Below, piece by piece: positions 49,990 to 59,876 of a stretch of 64,000 bases of DNA. The position numbers were made by a program, and so were the translations under genes. How positions within the stretch are numbered: the stretch's first letter is position 1; each line of letters begins with the position of its first letter. The DNA lies in the NCBI RefSeq assembly GCF_024055715.1, contig NZ_JAMXMV010000025.1:36379-100378 (forward strand), given 5' to 3'. The DNA comes from Actinoallomurus soli (GTDB lineage: Bacteria > Actinomycetota > Actinomycetes > Streptosporangiales > Streptosporangiaceae). The notes beneath the pieces were generated by a model that saw nothing but the letters and a program-made list of their open reading frames with translations, was not told where the DNA came from and searched no databases.

Positions 49990-52900
49990 TCAGGCCGTGG
50001 GAATCTTCGCCAGCAGGGCGGCGAGGCCGTCGGCGTCGAGAAGGTCGGCGGGGCGGATCGTCCGGTTCGCCGCGACGTAGTGGAACGCGGCGCTGACCCG
50101 CTCGACCGGGACGCCGGCGAGCTCGGCCCAGGCGATGCGGTACGCGGCGAGCTGCACCGACACCACCCGCGCCTCGTCGCCGGTCGGTGGACGGCCGGTC
50201 TTCCAGTCGACGACCTCGTACCCCCCGTCGTCCGTACGGAAGACCGCGTCCATCCGGCCCCGGATCAGGCGGTCGCCGATCGTCGTCTCGAAGGGCACCT
50301 CGACGTCGTGGGGTTCGCGGTCGGCCCAGGCGCTGCGTTCGAACGCGGCCCGCAGCGTGTCCAGCTCGTCGTCGCCGCCGGCGCCCTCGTCGGAGGCGCC
50401 GGGGAGGTCGTCGAGGTCGAGCAGCCGCTGCTGGCCCCAGCGGGACTCCAGCCAGCGGTGGAACGCGGTGCCGCGCCGGGCGTACGGCGCCGGGGGCCGG
50501 GGCAGCGGCCGGCGGATCTGGCGGGCCAGGGCCGCCGGGTCGCGGGCCAGGGTGACCAGTGAGGACACCGACAGGTGGGCGGGCAGGTCGACCGCCAGGC
50601 CGTCGACGCCGCGGGAGCGGTCGCGTTCGGCCAGGAGCAGCTCGACGTCGCGGGCCCAGGCGGCGGCCCGGCGGCGGTCGCGCGGGGCCAGCGGGAGGTA
50701 GCCGAGGCGGAGCCTGCCCTGCATGGCGTCCTCGACCATCCGGGCGCCCTCGGCGACCGCGTCGTACCGCTCGCCTTCGGGCAGGGCTGGCCAGGACGCG
50801 GTGTCCTGCTCGGCGAGCAGCGGGTTCTCCTCCCCCAGGGGCTCGTCGGCCCAGTAACCGACCTGGCCGGCGCCGGCCTCGCACGCCTCCCGGATCTCCG
50901 CCAGGAACGGTGACGGCTGCAGCGGGCGGCTCGCGGTGCCCCAGCGGTACCCCGTCGCGATGAGCAGGTGCCGGGCCCGGGTGACCGCGACGTACGCCAG
51001 GCGGCGCTCCTCGCGCAGGTCGCGTTCGGACGTCGCGGCGTTGAACGTCTCGACGTCGTCCTTCTGCAGGCCGTTCAGCGGCGGCAGGTCGGCGCGGTCG
51101 CCGCGCAGCGGGTACGGCAGGGCGCGGGCGTTCTCCGTCCAGCGGGAGGAGTTCTGCGGTTTGGCGGGGAAGACCGAACCGGAGTTCGGGGTGTCGTTCC
51201 TGGTCGGGTTCCAGACCAGGCCGGGGATGGCGACGACGTCCCACTCCAGGCCCTTGGCGGCGTGCACGGTCAGCAGCTTGACGCTGTTCGTCTCGCCGAC
51301 CCGGCCCGCCTCCAGGCCGAACTCCTCCGTCTCGGCGGCCTTGAGGTAGGCGAGGAACGCGCCCAGCGTCGGGTCCTCCGCGTCGCCCGCGAAGGACGCC
51401 GCCGCGTCGACGAACGCGTCCAGGTCGGCGCGGGCCGTCACCGGGTCCAGGCCGGGCCGGGAGGCGACCTCGATGTCCAGGCCGAGCGTGCGTTCGACCT
51501 CCGTCACCAGGTCGGGCAGCGGCAGGCCGACGTGGCGGCGCAGGACGCGCAACTCGTCGCGGAGGCGTTCGAGCCGGGCGTACCCCTCGGCGTTGAAGTT
51601 CTCCGCCGGGCCGAGATCGTCGAGGGCGTCGACGAGGCTGCCGTGCTCGTCGTTCAGCTCCTGGACGACCTGCCGGAGCGGGTCGGCGCCCGCCGGCTCC
51701 GCATCTTCGAGGGATGCGGTCTCGTGCGGATCCGCGGCGGGGCCGGCGTCGGGGTGCAGGTCGCGGGCCGCCTCGCGGGCGAGTTCGCGGGCGCGGCGGC
51801 CGAGGGCGACCAGGTCACGCGGGCCCAGGCGCCAGCGCGGCCCGGTGAGCAGCCGGGCCAGTGAGGCGCCCGCCGTCGGGTCGTGCACGACCCGGAGGGT
51901 CGCGACGACGTCCTGCACCTCCGGGACGGTGAGCAGCCCGCCCAGGCCGACGACCTCGACCGGGACGCCGCGCGCCTCCAGCGCCGCCCGGATCAGCGGG
52001 AACTGCGCCCGCTTGCGGGCGAGGACGGCGACGTCGGACGGCTGCAGGCCGGGGCCGAACCGGCTGGTCTTCTCCCAGGGCTCCCCGTCGGGCGCGAGGT
52101 CCTTCGGCTGCCGCAGCAGGCGCACGATGCGGTCGGCGAGCCGCTCGGCCTCGTCCTCCACGGTGTCCAGCAGCCCGCACTCGACCCGCCCGCGGCCCTG
52201 CTGCGCGGCGCCGGGCCACAGCCGGGGGACGTCCTTGGCCTCCTCGCGCAGCTCGCCCTGGATGCGGGCGGCCGCGTCGAGGACGCGTTCGCCGTTGCGG
52301 AAGCTGGTCGACAGCTGCCGCATCGGCGCGGGTCGTTCGCCGTTCGGGAAGTCGCGGACGAACCCGAGGAGGTTCCCGGCGCTCGCGCCCCGCCAGCCGT
52401 AGATCGACTGGCACGGGTCGCCGACGGCCGTGACCGGGTGGCCGCCGCCGAACAGCGACTTCAGCAGAACGAGCTGCGCGTGGCTGGTGTCCTGGTACTC
52501 GTCCAGGAGCACGGCGGCGTAGCGCGAGCGCTCGATCTGGCCGACCTCCGGGTGCTCGGCGGCGATCCGCGCCGCGAGCGCCATCTGGTCGCCGTGGTCG
52601 AGGACCTCCCGGCGGGCCTTGGCCCGCTGGTACGCCTCGACCAGCGGCATCAGCTGTTCGCGGGTCGCCTGGGCGTCGGTGATGCGGCCCTGGTGCTTCT
52701 TGGTGGGCTTCTTCACCTCGGCGACCCGCTCGTGCAGCCAGACGCCGATCCTCCGCACGTCCTCGGGCGTGCGCAGGTGCTCCGACAGCTCCCCCGACAG
52801 CGCGATCACGGCCTTGGTGACGGTGTCGGGCCCCCAGTCGACGGCGTCCATCGGCCCGTCGTACGCGTCGACGACCCGCGCCGCGATCTGCCAGGCCACC

Positions 52901-53304
52901 GCCGGGGTGACGAGCCGCATCGTGGGCTCCAGCGCCGCCCGCAGCGCGTGGTCGCCGAAGAGCCGCGCGGCGTACGCGTGGTACGTCGACACCGTCGGCT
53001 CGCCGTCGAGGATCTCCGGGTCGATGAGGTCGTCGTGCTCGCGGAGCTGGTCGAGCCGGCGGCGTACGCGGTCGGCCAGCTCCGCCGCGGCCTTGCGGGT
53101 GAACGTCAGGCCCAGCACCCGCTCGGGCCGGATCAGGCCGTTCGCGACCAGCCACACGACGCGGGCCGCCATGGTCTCGCTCTTGCCGGAGCCCGCCCCC
53201 GCGATGACCGCCATCGGGGCGAGCGGCGCCTCGATCACGGCGGCCTGGTCCGGCGTCGGCTCGGGCACGCCGAGCCGCTGCGCCAGCTCCTGCGGACTGA
53301 TCAC
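49990..53304 (-). CDS. adnB: AdnB helicase-nuclease subunit
   Basis: 1104 residues. UvrD-like motor: TPDQAAVIEAPLAPMAVIAG, Walker A GAGSGKS (36-42), LDEYQDTSHAQL, GDPCQSIYGWRGASAGNLLG, VHAAKGLEWDVVAIP and VTRARHLLIATG. A C-terminal RecB-type nuclease domain has IRGRMDAVFRTDDGGYEVVD followed by WKTGRPP, the PD-(D/E)xK acids. Mycobacterial AdnB is the lead motor in AdnAB end resection of double-strand breaks. It lies 51 bases downstream of adnA. The nuclease appears intact. Confidence 0.95.
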   Translation of the reverse strand: MISPQELAQRLGVPEPTPDQAAVIEAPLAPMAVIAGAGSGKSETMAARVVWLVANGLIRPERVLGLTFTRKAAAELADRVRRRLDQLREHDDLIDPEILDGEPTVSTYHAYAARLFGDHALRAALEPTMRLVTPAVAWQIAARVVDAYDGPMDAVDWGPDTVTKAVIALSGELSEHLRTPEDVRRIGVWLHERVAEVKKPTKKHQGRITDAQATREQLMPLVEAYQRAKARREVLDHGDQMALAARIAAEHPEVGQIERSRYAAVLLDEYQDTSHAQLVLLKSLFGGGHPVTAVGDPCQSIYGWRGASAGNLLGFVRDFPNGERPAPMRQLSTSFRNGERVLDAAARIQGELREEAKDVPRLWPGAAQQGRGRVECGLLDTVEDEAERLADRIVRLLRQPKDLAPDGEPWEKTSRFGPGLQPSDVAVLARKRAQFPLIRAALEARGVPVEVVGLGGLLTVPEVQDVVATLRVVHDPTAGASLARLLTGPRWRLGPRDLVALGRRARELAREAARDLHPDAGPAADPHETASLEDAEPAGADPLRQVVQELNDEHGSLVDALDDLGPAENFNAEGYARLERLRDELRVLRRHVGLPLPDLVTEVERTLGLDIEVASRPGLDPVTARADLDAFVDAAASFAGDAEDPTLGAFLAYLKAAETEEFGLEAGRVGETNSVKLLTVHAAKGLEWDVVAIPGLVWNPTRNDTPNSGSVFPAKPQNSSRWTENARALPYPLRGDRADLPPLNGLQKDDVETFNAATSERDLREERRLAYVAVTRARHLLIATGYRWGTASRPLQPSPFLAEIREACEAGAGQVGYWADEPLGEENPLLAEQDTASWPALPEGERYDAVAEGARMVEDAMQGRLRLGYLPLAPRDRRRAAAWARDVELLLAERDRSRGVDGLAVDLPAHLSVSSLVTLARDPAALARQIRRPLPRPPAPYARRGTAFHRWLESRWGQQRLLDLDDLPGASDEGAGGDDELDTLRAAFERSAWADREPHDVEVPFETTIGDRLIRGRMDAVFRTDDGGYEVVDWKTGRPPTGDEARVVSVQLAAYRIAWAELAGVPVERVSAAFHYVAANRTIRPADLLDADGLAALLAKIPTA

Positions 53305-53355
53305 GGCGTTCCCTCGTCGTACGGGCCGGTCACCGCGCGCCCGTCACGGGGGACG

Positions 53356-56300
53356 TCACGGCGCCACCTGGCCGCCGTCGTCGTGCGCCGGGCACGACCC
53401 GCGTACGGGGCAGGTGCGGCAGTGATTGTCGTCGCGGCGGGCCTCGAACACCGGGCTGGCCATGCCCTCCGCGACGCGATCGACCAGCTTACGCGGCCAC
53501 TGGGGGTCCTCGTCGGCCGACGGCGGCGGCTGGGTCTGGACGCGTACCCGCGCGGTCAGGGACGCCTTGCCGACCTGGACGAGCTCCGCGCCGCCCGGCT
53601 CGATCAGGCCCTTCTCCGCGAACGCGCCCAGCATCACGGCCAGCTGGTACACGCCGAGCTGCGGGTGGCGGGCGAGGTCGTCCTCGGGCACCTTGGTGCC
53701 CGAGGTCTTGATGTCGACGATCCAGGCGCGGCCGTCGCCGTCGCGCTCGGCGCGGTCGATCCGGCCCCGGATCAGGACCCGGCCCAGGTCGATGCTGAAC
53801 GGCTCCTCGATGGAGACCAGCTCGCGGGCGTCGGCGCGCCGGTGCCAGGCCAGGAACTTGTCGATCATCTCCTGGGCCTGCTCGCGCTGCTTGTCGGAGT
53901 ACCAGGCGCTGCGGAAGTCCAGGTCGTCCCAGATCTCGTCGAGCCGCTTGTCGATGTCGGCGTCGCTCACCGCCTCGTCGGTGCCGACGAGCTCGGCGAC
54001 CGCGTGGATGACCCGGCCCATCGTCGCGAACTCCCCCGCGCCGCCGTCCTCCGCGCCCACGCAGGAGGCGAGCAGCCAGCGCAGACCGCACTTCTCGAAC
54101 GTGTCCACCTGCGACGGCGACAGCACCAGCTGCTCGTCCTCCCGGAACGCCGGACCGGGGTCGGACAGCTCCGTCAGGGGGTACCAGTCACGCGGGTCGG
54201 CGCCCTGGACCCCGGCGCGGGCGAGCCGGGCCAGGTGCCCGGCCGCGGCCCGGCGCAGGGACACGGGGGTCTTCGGGTCGGCGACGGCGGAGCGCAGGTC
54301 GGCGACGAGGGCGCGCAGGGACAGCCACCGGGTCCGCTCGTCGAGCTGGGCGTGCTCGGCGTCGTCGGGGACCAGCTCGCGCAGGAACCGCGACGGCCGG
54401 TCCTCGGCGTCCTCCCCGCCGACGGCGGTCACGACGAGCCGCCTCTTGGCCCGCGTCACGGCGACGTAGAACAGCCGCCGCTCCTCCTCCAGCATCTTCG
54501 CCGCGAGGGACGCCCCGGTGCTGTCCGGGTCGGCGACGCCGGTGGCGGCCTCGATCAGCTCCTCGCTGCCCAGCAGCGAGCCGCGCAGCCGCAGGTCGGG
54601 CCAGAGGCCCTCCTGCACACCCGCGACGACGACCAGGTCCCATTCGAGGCCCTTGGAGCGGTGCGCGGTGAGGATCCGCACCGCCTCGCCCTGGGGCGCC
54701 TGCTCGGCGAGGGTGTCGCCGGGGATCTCCTGCGAGGCCAGGTCGTCCAGGAACACCTCCGGGCCCGCCTGCGGCAGCCGGTCGGTGAACCGCGCCGCCA
54801 TGTCGAACAGCGCGACCACCGCGTCGAGGTCCCGGTCGGCCGCCGCGCCCCGTGCCCCGCCGCGCACGCTCTGTTCCAGGAGCCGGTCGGCCAGGCCGCT
54901 CTCCTGCCACACCGCCCACAGGACCTCCTCGGCCCCGCCACCGCCGCGCACGGTGTCACGGGCGAGGGAGATCAGCCCGGCGACGCGCTCGGCGGGCTCA
55001 CGGACCTTCGGGTGGATCAGCAGCAGCTCGCGCGGGTCGTTCAGCGCCCGTACGAGCAGGCCGTCGGCCTTGTCGTCCCCGGACAGCGTGGCCAGGTCGC
55101 GCAGGGCGCGGCGGAGGCGGCGCAGGCCGAGCGGGTCCGCGCCGCCCAGCGGGCCCAGCACGAGCTCCTCGGCGGCCTCCTCGTCGAGCAGCGCGGGCCG
55201 CAGCGCCGCCCGCAGCAGCACGATGAACGGCCGGGCGCCGGGCTCGTTCACCAGCGGCACCTCGTCACCGGCCACGACGACGGGCACGCCGGCGGCGGAC
55301 AGCGCACGGCGCAGCGGCGGCACCTGCCGCACCGCGGACCGTACGAGCACCGCCATCCGCGACCAGGGGACGTTCTCCAGGAGGTGGGCGCGGCGCAGCT
55401 CGTCGGCGACCAGCGCGGCCTCCTGGTTCGCGCTGTCGGCCTCGACGACCCGGACCGCCCGCGCGTCCGCGCCGTCGTCGTCGGCCGCCTCGACCGGGAG
55501 CAGGTCGCGGTGCTCCCCGGCGAGGGCGCCGAGCGGCAGCCGGGCGGCGATCCGGCGGGACGCCTCCAGGATCGCCGGGCCCATCCGGCGGCACGTCCGC
55601 AGGGAGACGACCGGCGCCTCCTCGCCCGTCACCGTGCGGAACCGTTCGGGGAACTCCAGGATCCCGCGCACGTCCGCGCCGCGGAACCCGTAGATCGACT
55701 GGTCGGGGTCGCCCACGACGATGAGGTCCCGCCCGCCCCCGGCCAGCTGCTGGAGGAGGTACTCCTGCGCCGGGTCGGTGTCCTGGTACTCGTCGACGAG
55801 GACGACGTCGTACGCGGCGCGCTCGCGCCGTCGTACGTCCTCGTCGGTGAGCAGCCCGGCGGCGGCCCGGATCAGCTCCGCGTAGTCGTAGGCGATGATC
55901 GGATCGACGTCGAAGCGCTCTTCGTACCGGTTCAGGAACCGGCCGGCGGCGTACCAGTCGTCACGGTGATGACCACGGCCCAGCGTCACCAGGTCGGCGG
56001 GGCCGAGACCGCGCTCGGCGGCCCGCAGGATGAAGTCCCGCAGCTCCTCGGCGAACCCCCGCGTCTTCAGCGTCTCATGCAGCCGCGACGGCCAGTCCCG
56101 CGCGCCGTCCGCGACCTCGCCGTGGACCAGGCGGCGGACCTCGAGGAGGTGTTCCGGCCCGGACAGCAGCCGGGGCGGCTCGTCGCCGTCCAAGACCGCC
56201 TCGCGGCGCAGCAGCGCGTAGGCGTACGAGTGGAAGGTCAGGGCCAGCGGCGTCCGGGTGGTGCGCCGCAGCCGGCCGGTGATGCGCTGCCGCAGCTCCC

Positions 56301-56538
56301 CCGCGGCCTTCCGGCCGAACGTCAGGACCAGCACCCGCTCCGGGTCGACGCCGCGGTTCTCGATCCGGTCGACGACCGTCTCGACGATCGTCGTCGTCTT
56401 CCCGGTGCCCGGCCCGGCCAGCACGAGCAGCGGCCCGCCCGCGTGCGCGACGACCCGTCGCTGGTGCTCGTCGAGCACCGGCGGCGGCGCCTGGGTGGGA
56501 CCGGCGCGCCGGACGAGTCGGTAGGACGCTGATGACAC
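53356..56538 (-). CDS. adnA: AdnA helicase-nuclease subunit
   Basis: 1060 residues from a GTG at 56538; no Shine-Dalgarno is visible, so the true start may be slightly different. UvrD-like motor with Walker A GPGTGKT (42-48), LVDEYQDTDPAQEYLL, GDPDQSIYGFRGADVRGILE and VTRAKRRLVV. The C-terminal nuclease (IRGRIDRAERDGDGRAWIVD, then IKTSGTK) is wrapped by an AddB-like 4Fe-4S site: Cys in FEKCGLRWLL and three more in NHCRTCPVRGSCPAH. With AdnB it resects double-strand breaks for recombination. It is the first gene of the pair. Confidence 0.95.
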   Translation of the reverse strand: MSSASYRLVRRAGPTQAPPPVLDEHQRRVVAHAGGPLLVLAGPGTGKTTTIVETVVDRIENRGVDPERVLVLTFGRKAAGELRQRITGRLRRTTRTPLALTFHSYAYALLRREAVLDGDEPPRLLSGPEHLLEVRRLVHGEVADGARDWPSRLHETLKTRGFAEELRDFILRAAERGLGPADLVTLGRGHHRDDWYAAGRFLNRYEERFDVDPIIAYDYAELIRAAAGLLTDEDVRRRERAAYDVVLVDEYQDTDPAQEYLLQQLAGGGRDLIVVGDPDQSIYGFRGADVRGILEFPERFRTVTGEEAPVVSLRTCRRMGPAILEASRRIAARLPLGALAGEHRDLLPVEAADDDGADARAVRVVEADSANQEAALVADELRRAHLLENVPWSRMAVLVRSAVRQVPPLRRALSAAGVPVVVAGDEVPLVNEPGARPFIVLLRAALRPALLDEEAAEELVLGPLGGADPLGLRRLRRALRDLATLSGDDKADGLLVRALNDPRELLLIHPKVREPAERVAGLISLARDTVRGGGGAEEVLWAVWQESGLADRLLEQSVRGGARGAAADRDLDAVVALFDMAARFTDRLPQAGPEVFLDDLASQEIPGDTLAEQAPQGEAVRILTAHRSKGLEWDLVVVAGVQEGLWPDLRLRGSLLGSEELIEAATGVADPDSTGASLAAKMLEEERRLFYVAVTRAKRRLVVTAVGGEDAEDRPSRFLRELVPDDAEHAQLDERTRWLSLRALVADLRSAVADPKTPVSLRRAAAGHLARLARAGVQGADPRDWYPLTELSDPGPAFREDEQLVLSPSQVDTFEKCGLRWLLASCVGAEDGGAGEFATMGRVIHAVAELVGTDEAVSDADIDKRLDEIWDDLDFRSAWYSDKQREQAQEMIDKFLAWHRRADARELVSIEEPFSIDLGRVLIRGRIDRAERDGDGRAWIVDIKTSGTKVPEDDLARHPQLGVYQLAVMLGAFAEKGLIEPGGAELVQVGKASLTARVRVQTQPPPSADEDPQWPRKLVDRVAEGMASPVFEARRDDNHCRTCPVRGSCPAHDDGGQVAP

Positions 56539-56694
56539 ATATGTGATTGCAGCAGATCATCGGGGGTGATCGTGACAGGGTTGCGCCATGTCGCCGATGT
56601 GGCAGCCGCCGATTCCCGCCCCCGGCCCTGGTCACGCGCCGCGAACCGCCGGGGAACGCGCGGGCGGGCCGGCGGACGTTCGGAGGACGCGCCG

Positions 56695-57465
56695 ATGATC
56701 CTGCTGGCCGTGACGATCCTCGCGCTGGCCTGGTACGTCCTGTGCTGGCTCGGCCTGCTGTGGAGCGGCGCACGGCGGGCCGTGGACCGGCTGTCGCCGT
56801 ACACCCGGTGGCTGCACGCCTGGGTCCTGTCGGCCCCGGCGACGTTCGCCTATGTCGCGGTCTTCACCGCGTTCACCCTCGTCCAGCGGACGACGCCGCC
56901 GCACCTCATCGACGTGCTCACCCGCGTCAACAGCACCAACCTCGTCCGGCTCCACCACGCCCCGCTCGCGGTGCTGGCCGACAGCGCCATGTGGGTCGCG
57001 GACCGCGGCGCGGGCCTCACCCTGTACATCCTCGCGTTCGTCACCGTCGTCGCCTGGGCCGAGCAGCGGTACGGACCGCCCCGCATGATCGTCATCGGCC
57101 TCTCCGGCCACGTTCTGGGCACCCTGCTCACCGCGCTGGTCGAGCTCCACGCGATCGAGGCGGGCCGGGCGTCCCACCGCCTCGCGCACACCACCGACGT
57201 CGGGGTGAGCTACATCATGGTGGCCGGCTGCGTCGCGGCCGTCCTCCTCATGCGCGGCTGGTGGCTCGTCACCGGAATCACGGCGCTCGCCGTCGGCGTG
57301 GTCTGGCCGGTGATCTCCAACCACACGATCTGGGCCCTCGGCCACCTGCTGGCCGCCCTGTGCGGGCTGGTCGTCGCCGCCCTCTGCCGCTTCCTCGGCG
57401 GAGTCAGGCGCCCCCGGGACCTGCGCCCCTGTCTGACGGGGCCGGAGCGCATCACAACCGAGTGA
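56695..57465 (+). CDS. Rhomboid-like integral membrane protein
   Basis: 256 residues from the ATG at 56695, preceded by CGGAGGA; the frame is open farther. About six membrane helices. TDVGVSYIMVAG supplies a GxSx motif at the start of one helix, and ALGHLLAALCG supplies a His in a later helix, the order of the rhomboid Ser-His dyad. The family is the actinobacterial rhomboid-like group, many of which have not been shown to be active. It is divergent from adnA. Confidence 0.8.
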   Translation: MILLAVTILALAWYVLCWLGLLWSGARRAVDRLSPYTRWLHAWVLSAPATFAYVAVFTAFTLVQRTTPPHLIDVLTRVNSTNLVRLHHAPLAVLADSAMWVADRGAGLTLYILAFVTVVAWAEQRYGPPRMIVIGLSGHVLGTLLTALVELHAIEAGRASHRLAHTTDVGVSYIMVAGCVAAVLLMRGWWLVTGITALAVGVVWPVISNHTIWALGHLLAALCGLVVAALCRFLGGVRRPRDLRPCLTGPERITTE

Positions 57466-57781
57466 TCACCCACACCGACCCGATCACGACCACGGCCAGA
57501 GAGGCGCCGAGGACCATCCGTCTGATCGAACGCCTTCCCACCACCGGCGAGAAGAACCACGTGGAGAACCAGACGAAGAAGGCGACCAGCCCGACGGCGC
57601 CGAATCGCACGAGGTCATAGGGCAGCTCGTGCCGAGCGGTCCCCGGATCGAACACGGCGATCAGGATGAGGAACGAGCCGGCGAAGAGCGCGGCGCCGGC
57701 GACCGCCGTTCCCCACTGCCAGCGGAGCCAGGTGGGGTCCTTCACGTGGCGATCGGTGGCGTCCGTCTGCGTGCCGCTCAC
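57452..57781 (-). CDS. Small membrane protein, three predicted helices
   Basis: 109 residues from a GTG at 57781. Hydrophobic stretches are GTAVAGAALFAGSFLILIAV, FGAVGLVAFFVWFSTWFF and MVLGASLAVVVIGSVWVI. It has a charged cytoplasmic N-terminus and a basic loop (GRRSIRR). I do not recognise a family. Its 3' end overlaps the rhomboid-like gene by 14 bases on the other strand. Confidence 0.7.
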   Translation of the reverse strand: MSGTQTDATDRHVKDPTWLRWQWGTAVAGAALFAGSFLILIAVFDPGTARHELPYDLVRFGAVGLVAFFVWFSTWFFSPVVGRRSIRRMVLGASLAVVVIGSVWVITRL

Positions 57782-57889
57782 TGGTGCACCATCCTGTTCA
57801 GGTGGTCATGAGACCGGCGCCGTCGAGCTCGGTACGACGCCAGGGTACGGCACGCCACGAAGCGATCGCCATGTGACGGGCGGATGACG

Positions 57890-58846
57890 TCACTTCGAGT
57901 TCGCCAGCCAGAATTTCTGGAAATCCTTGTCGAGGCGAGTGGCGAATGACGCGTCGCCGTCCTTCTTCGGATCTCCGCCTTGGTGATGGCCGCCGAGCAC
58001 GCCGATTATCGTGCCTTCACCGGTGATCCAGTTATCACCGTGCGCGAGGAGCAGGCCGGATCCACTCACTCCGTCGGAGTAGTCGTTGCAGAAGAATTTG
58101 TAAGCCGACTTGTGGCCCTTGATGTCCTTCTTCGACGTGACCGCGTGACATAGAACCGGGTAGTTGTACTTGCTCGGATACCCGATGAGGTAGACCTCGT
58201 TCTGCCAGCCGGCGCTCAGCTTGTAGGTGTCCGCCCCGAGAACGTCCTGAATACGGCCGTTCTTGTGCTGCTTCACCTGGATGACGCCGTAGTCGTAACT
58301 CGGGTTCGAGCGCCCCAGCAGGTCGATCCACCGACCTGGGACGTGCCACGAACGTACGCCCCACTTGCCGTAGGGAGTCATGTCCGGTCCGCTTCCGTAT
58401 CCCGGAACGAACACCGTGAGGAGGTTACCGACCTCCGTCCCGCCTATCTGCCGCAGACAGTGCCCGGCGGTGAGGATCGAATCCCGGCCGTGACTGGTGA
58501 CGATCGTGCCGGAGCAACTGAAGCTGTGCCCTCCGAAATGGTAGAAGATCTTGCCCATGCGGTGCAGCCTGGACTTCGGTAGTGCAGCGGACATGGGTTT
58601 GGTCGTCGCCGTGCTTCGGGGATCGGCGAACGTATCGTCGATGGGAGTGGCTGCGCGCATCCTTTCGGGCGTCCAGTAATCCTCCGCGGCCTGCGCCTGC
58701 GCGTCGGTCGCGCGGTAGACCTCGATCCCGGCCGCCGCGGCCGGCGGACGCGGCGCGGTCGCGTCCGCCGCCGTCACGGATCCGATGGTCATACAGGCGC
58801 CGAGCAATAGCGCACCGCCGGCTTTCGCCGTCCAGTGAGAAAACAT
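57890..58846 (-). CDS. Secreted trypsin-like serine protease
   Basis: 318 residues. A signal peptide (GGALLLGACMTIGSVTAADA) and a propeptide-like region of about 70 residues precede an S1-type domain. The triad is His129 (SILTAGHCLRQ), Asp185 (YDYGVIQVK) and Ser261 (DGVSGSGLLL). Four Cys could form disulfides. The gene is less GC-rich than its neighbours (for example TTCGGATCTCCGCC and AATTTCTGGAAATCC on the opposite strand), which may mean a different history. It stands alone with its own promoter. Confidence 0.88.
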   Translation of the reverse strand: MFSHWTAKAGGALLLGACMTIGSVTAADATAPRPPAAAAGIEVYRATDAQAQAAEDYWTPERMRAATPIDDTFADPRSTATTKPMSAALPKSRLHRMGKIFYHFGGHSFSCSGTIVTSHGRDSILTAGHCLRQIGGTEVGNLLTVFVPGYGSGPDMTPYGKWGVRSWHVPGRWIDLLGRSNPSYDYGVIQVKQHKNGRIQDVLGADTYKLSAGWQNEVYLIGYPSKYNYPVLCHAVTSKKDIKGHKSAYKFFCNDYSDGVSGSGLLLAHGDNWITGEGTIIGVLGGHHQGGDPKKDGDASFATRLDKDFQKFWLANSK

Positions 58847-58914
58847 GTGATCCCCCGTCTGATCGCGTGAAGATCACCGTAGGGCCGATTGCGGATCCAC
58901 CACCACTTTTGACC

Positions 58915-58943
58915 CATATCGGTCAGCAGACGACGCGCGTCAA
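58915..58943 (-). promoter_or_regulatory. Predicted promoter of the serine protease gene
   Basis: Minus strand TTGACG (58943-58938), a 17-base spacer and GATATG (58920-58915), about 60 bases upstream of the protease start. Confidence 0.45.
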
Positions 58944-59008
58944 CGAGGATGTGAAATGACCACAGGAGGGATGAGCCCGACCGCGCACTGTCGCGTTGAC
59001 CCGTTTCG

Positions 59009-59575
59009 TCAGGTCGTTCTCCCAGGGCTTTCAACCCTCGACGAATACCGCAGGCCCACCTGGTCGGGCACGACCTTGGGCAGTCCGCGCAGCCACTCGG
59101 GGAGATCCGCGGGCCACCAGCGGCCGGCCGCCAGGTGCGCGAGGGCGTCGCTGACCGCGGCGACGGACGTGTCGGCCGGAACGACCCGGCTCGGCGCCGC
59201 ACCCGCCAGCACCCCCAGCCACCAGTGACGCCTGGTCGGCGGCATCCCCTCGGGATCCAGGACGACGTAGTAGTCCGGCAGCAGCAGCCGCTCGCCGGCC
59301 AGCCCGGCCAGCGCCGACTCGATGGCCACCTCCAGGCCCCCGTGCGGAGCGGCCTGTTCGAAGAAATCCACCCACGCGTCGCGGACGTCGGCGAGCGGGT
59401 CGGCGTCGTGCACGACGTACGTCGTTCCGGCGCCCGCGATCGCCCGGGTCACCTCGGCGGGCGCACGGTCGCCGGCGACCAGGGCGCGTACGTTGTGCAG
59501 GGCGGCGAGCCCGGACACGACCTTGTCCGCGCCCTCCCCCGCGACCACCACCACCGTGCTGCTCGTCCGCCGCAT
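59009..59575 (-). CDS. Hypothetical protein
   Basis: 188 residues from the ATG at 59575 (MRRTSSTVVVVAGEGADKVV). It looks like an alpha/beta protein (TYVVHDADPLADVRDAWVDF, LEVAIESALAGLAGERLLLP, SRVVPADTSVAAVSDALAHL), with WWPADLPEWLRGLPKVVPDQ near the C-terminus. No known motif is visible. It lies alone next to an array of short repeats at 59606-59752. The function is unknown. Confidence 0.7.
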   Translation of the reverse strand: MRRTSSTVVVVAGEGADKVVSGLAALHNVRALVAGDRAPAEVTRAIAGAGTTYVVHDADPLADVRDAWVDFFEQAAPHGGLEVAIESALAGLAGERLLLPDYYVVLDPEGMPPTRRHWWLGVLAGAAPSRVVPADTSVAAVSDALAHLAAGRWWPADLPEWLRGLPKVVPDQVGLRYSSRVESPGRTT

Positions 59576-59605
59576 AAGCCGGATTCTAGGCACCCGTTCG
59601 CCGTG

Positions 59606-59752
59606 GACACGTTGCCGCCGGCATGCGACACATTGCCGCCGCCAGGGACACCTTGCCGCCGGCAGCCGCCCTGGCGGCGGAGCTCTCCGCCGGCACCTTC
59701 ACCGTCGACCCGCTCCCGATGCCGTTGGCGCAGGGTGACACCTTGCCGCCGA
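59606..59752. repeat. Short repeats, GACAC-x-TTGCCGCC family
   Basis: Four copies of GACAC(G/A/C)TTGCCGCC at 59606, 59627, 59647 and 59737. The first three have a 20-21 base period. They fill most of the gap between the hypothetical gene and the AbiEi-like gene, and resemble the 20-bp arrays farther right. Otherwise this gap (59576-59876) holds no gene that I can see. Confidence 0.7.
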
Positions 59753-59876
59753 CTGTGACCGCGCCTTGCCCGATTCGCCGCGTATGCGAGTCACTGACGA
59801 CGACAACGTTCGTTGGTCATCCACAAACTTGCGCCGGATGCCCCACGGCTCTCCTCCCCATGGCGATGCTGCGGGT

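Noticed and set aside
51883..56532. A 1549-codon plus-strand open frame
   Set aside because: It lies antisense to adnB and adnA, which have clear helicase and nuclease motifs. Its composition (runs of Arg, Gly, Val, Leu, His, Gln) is that of a GC-rich shadow frame.
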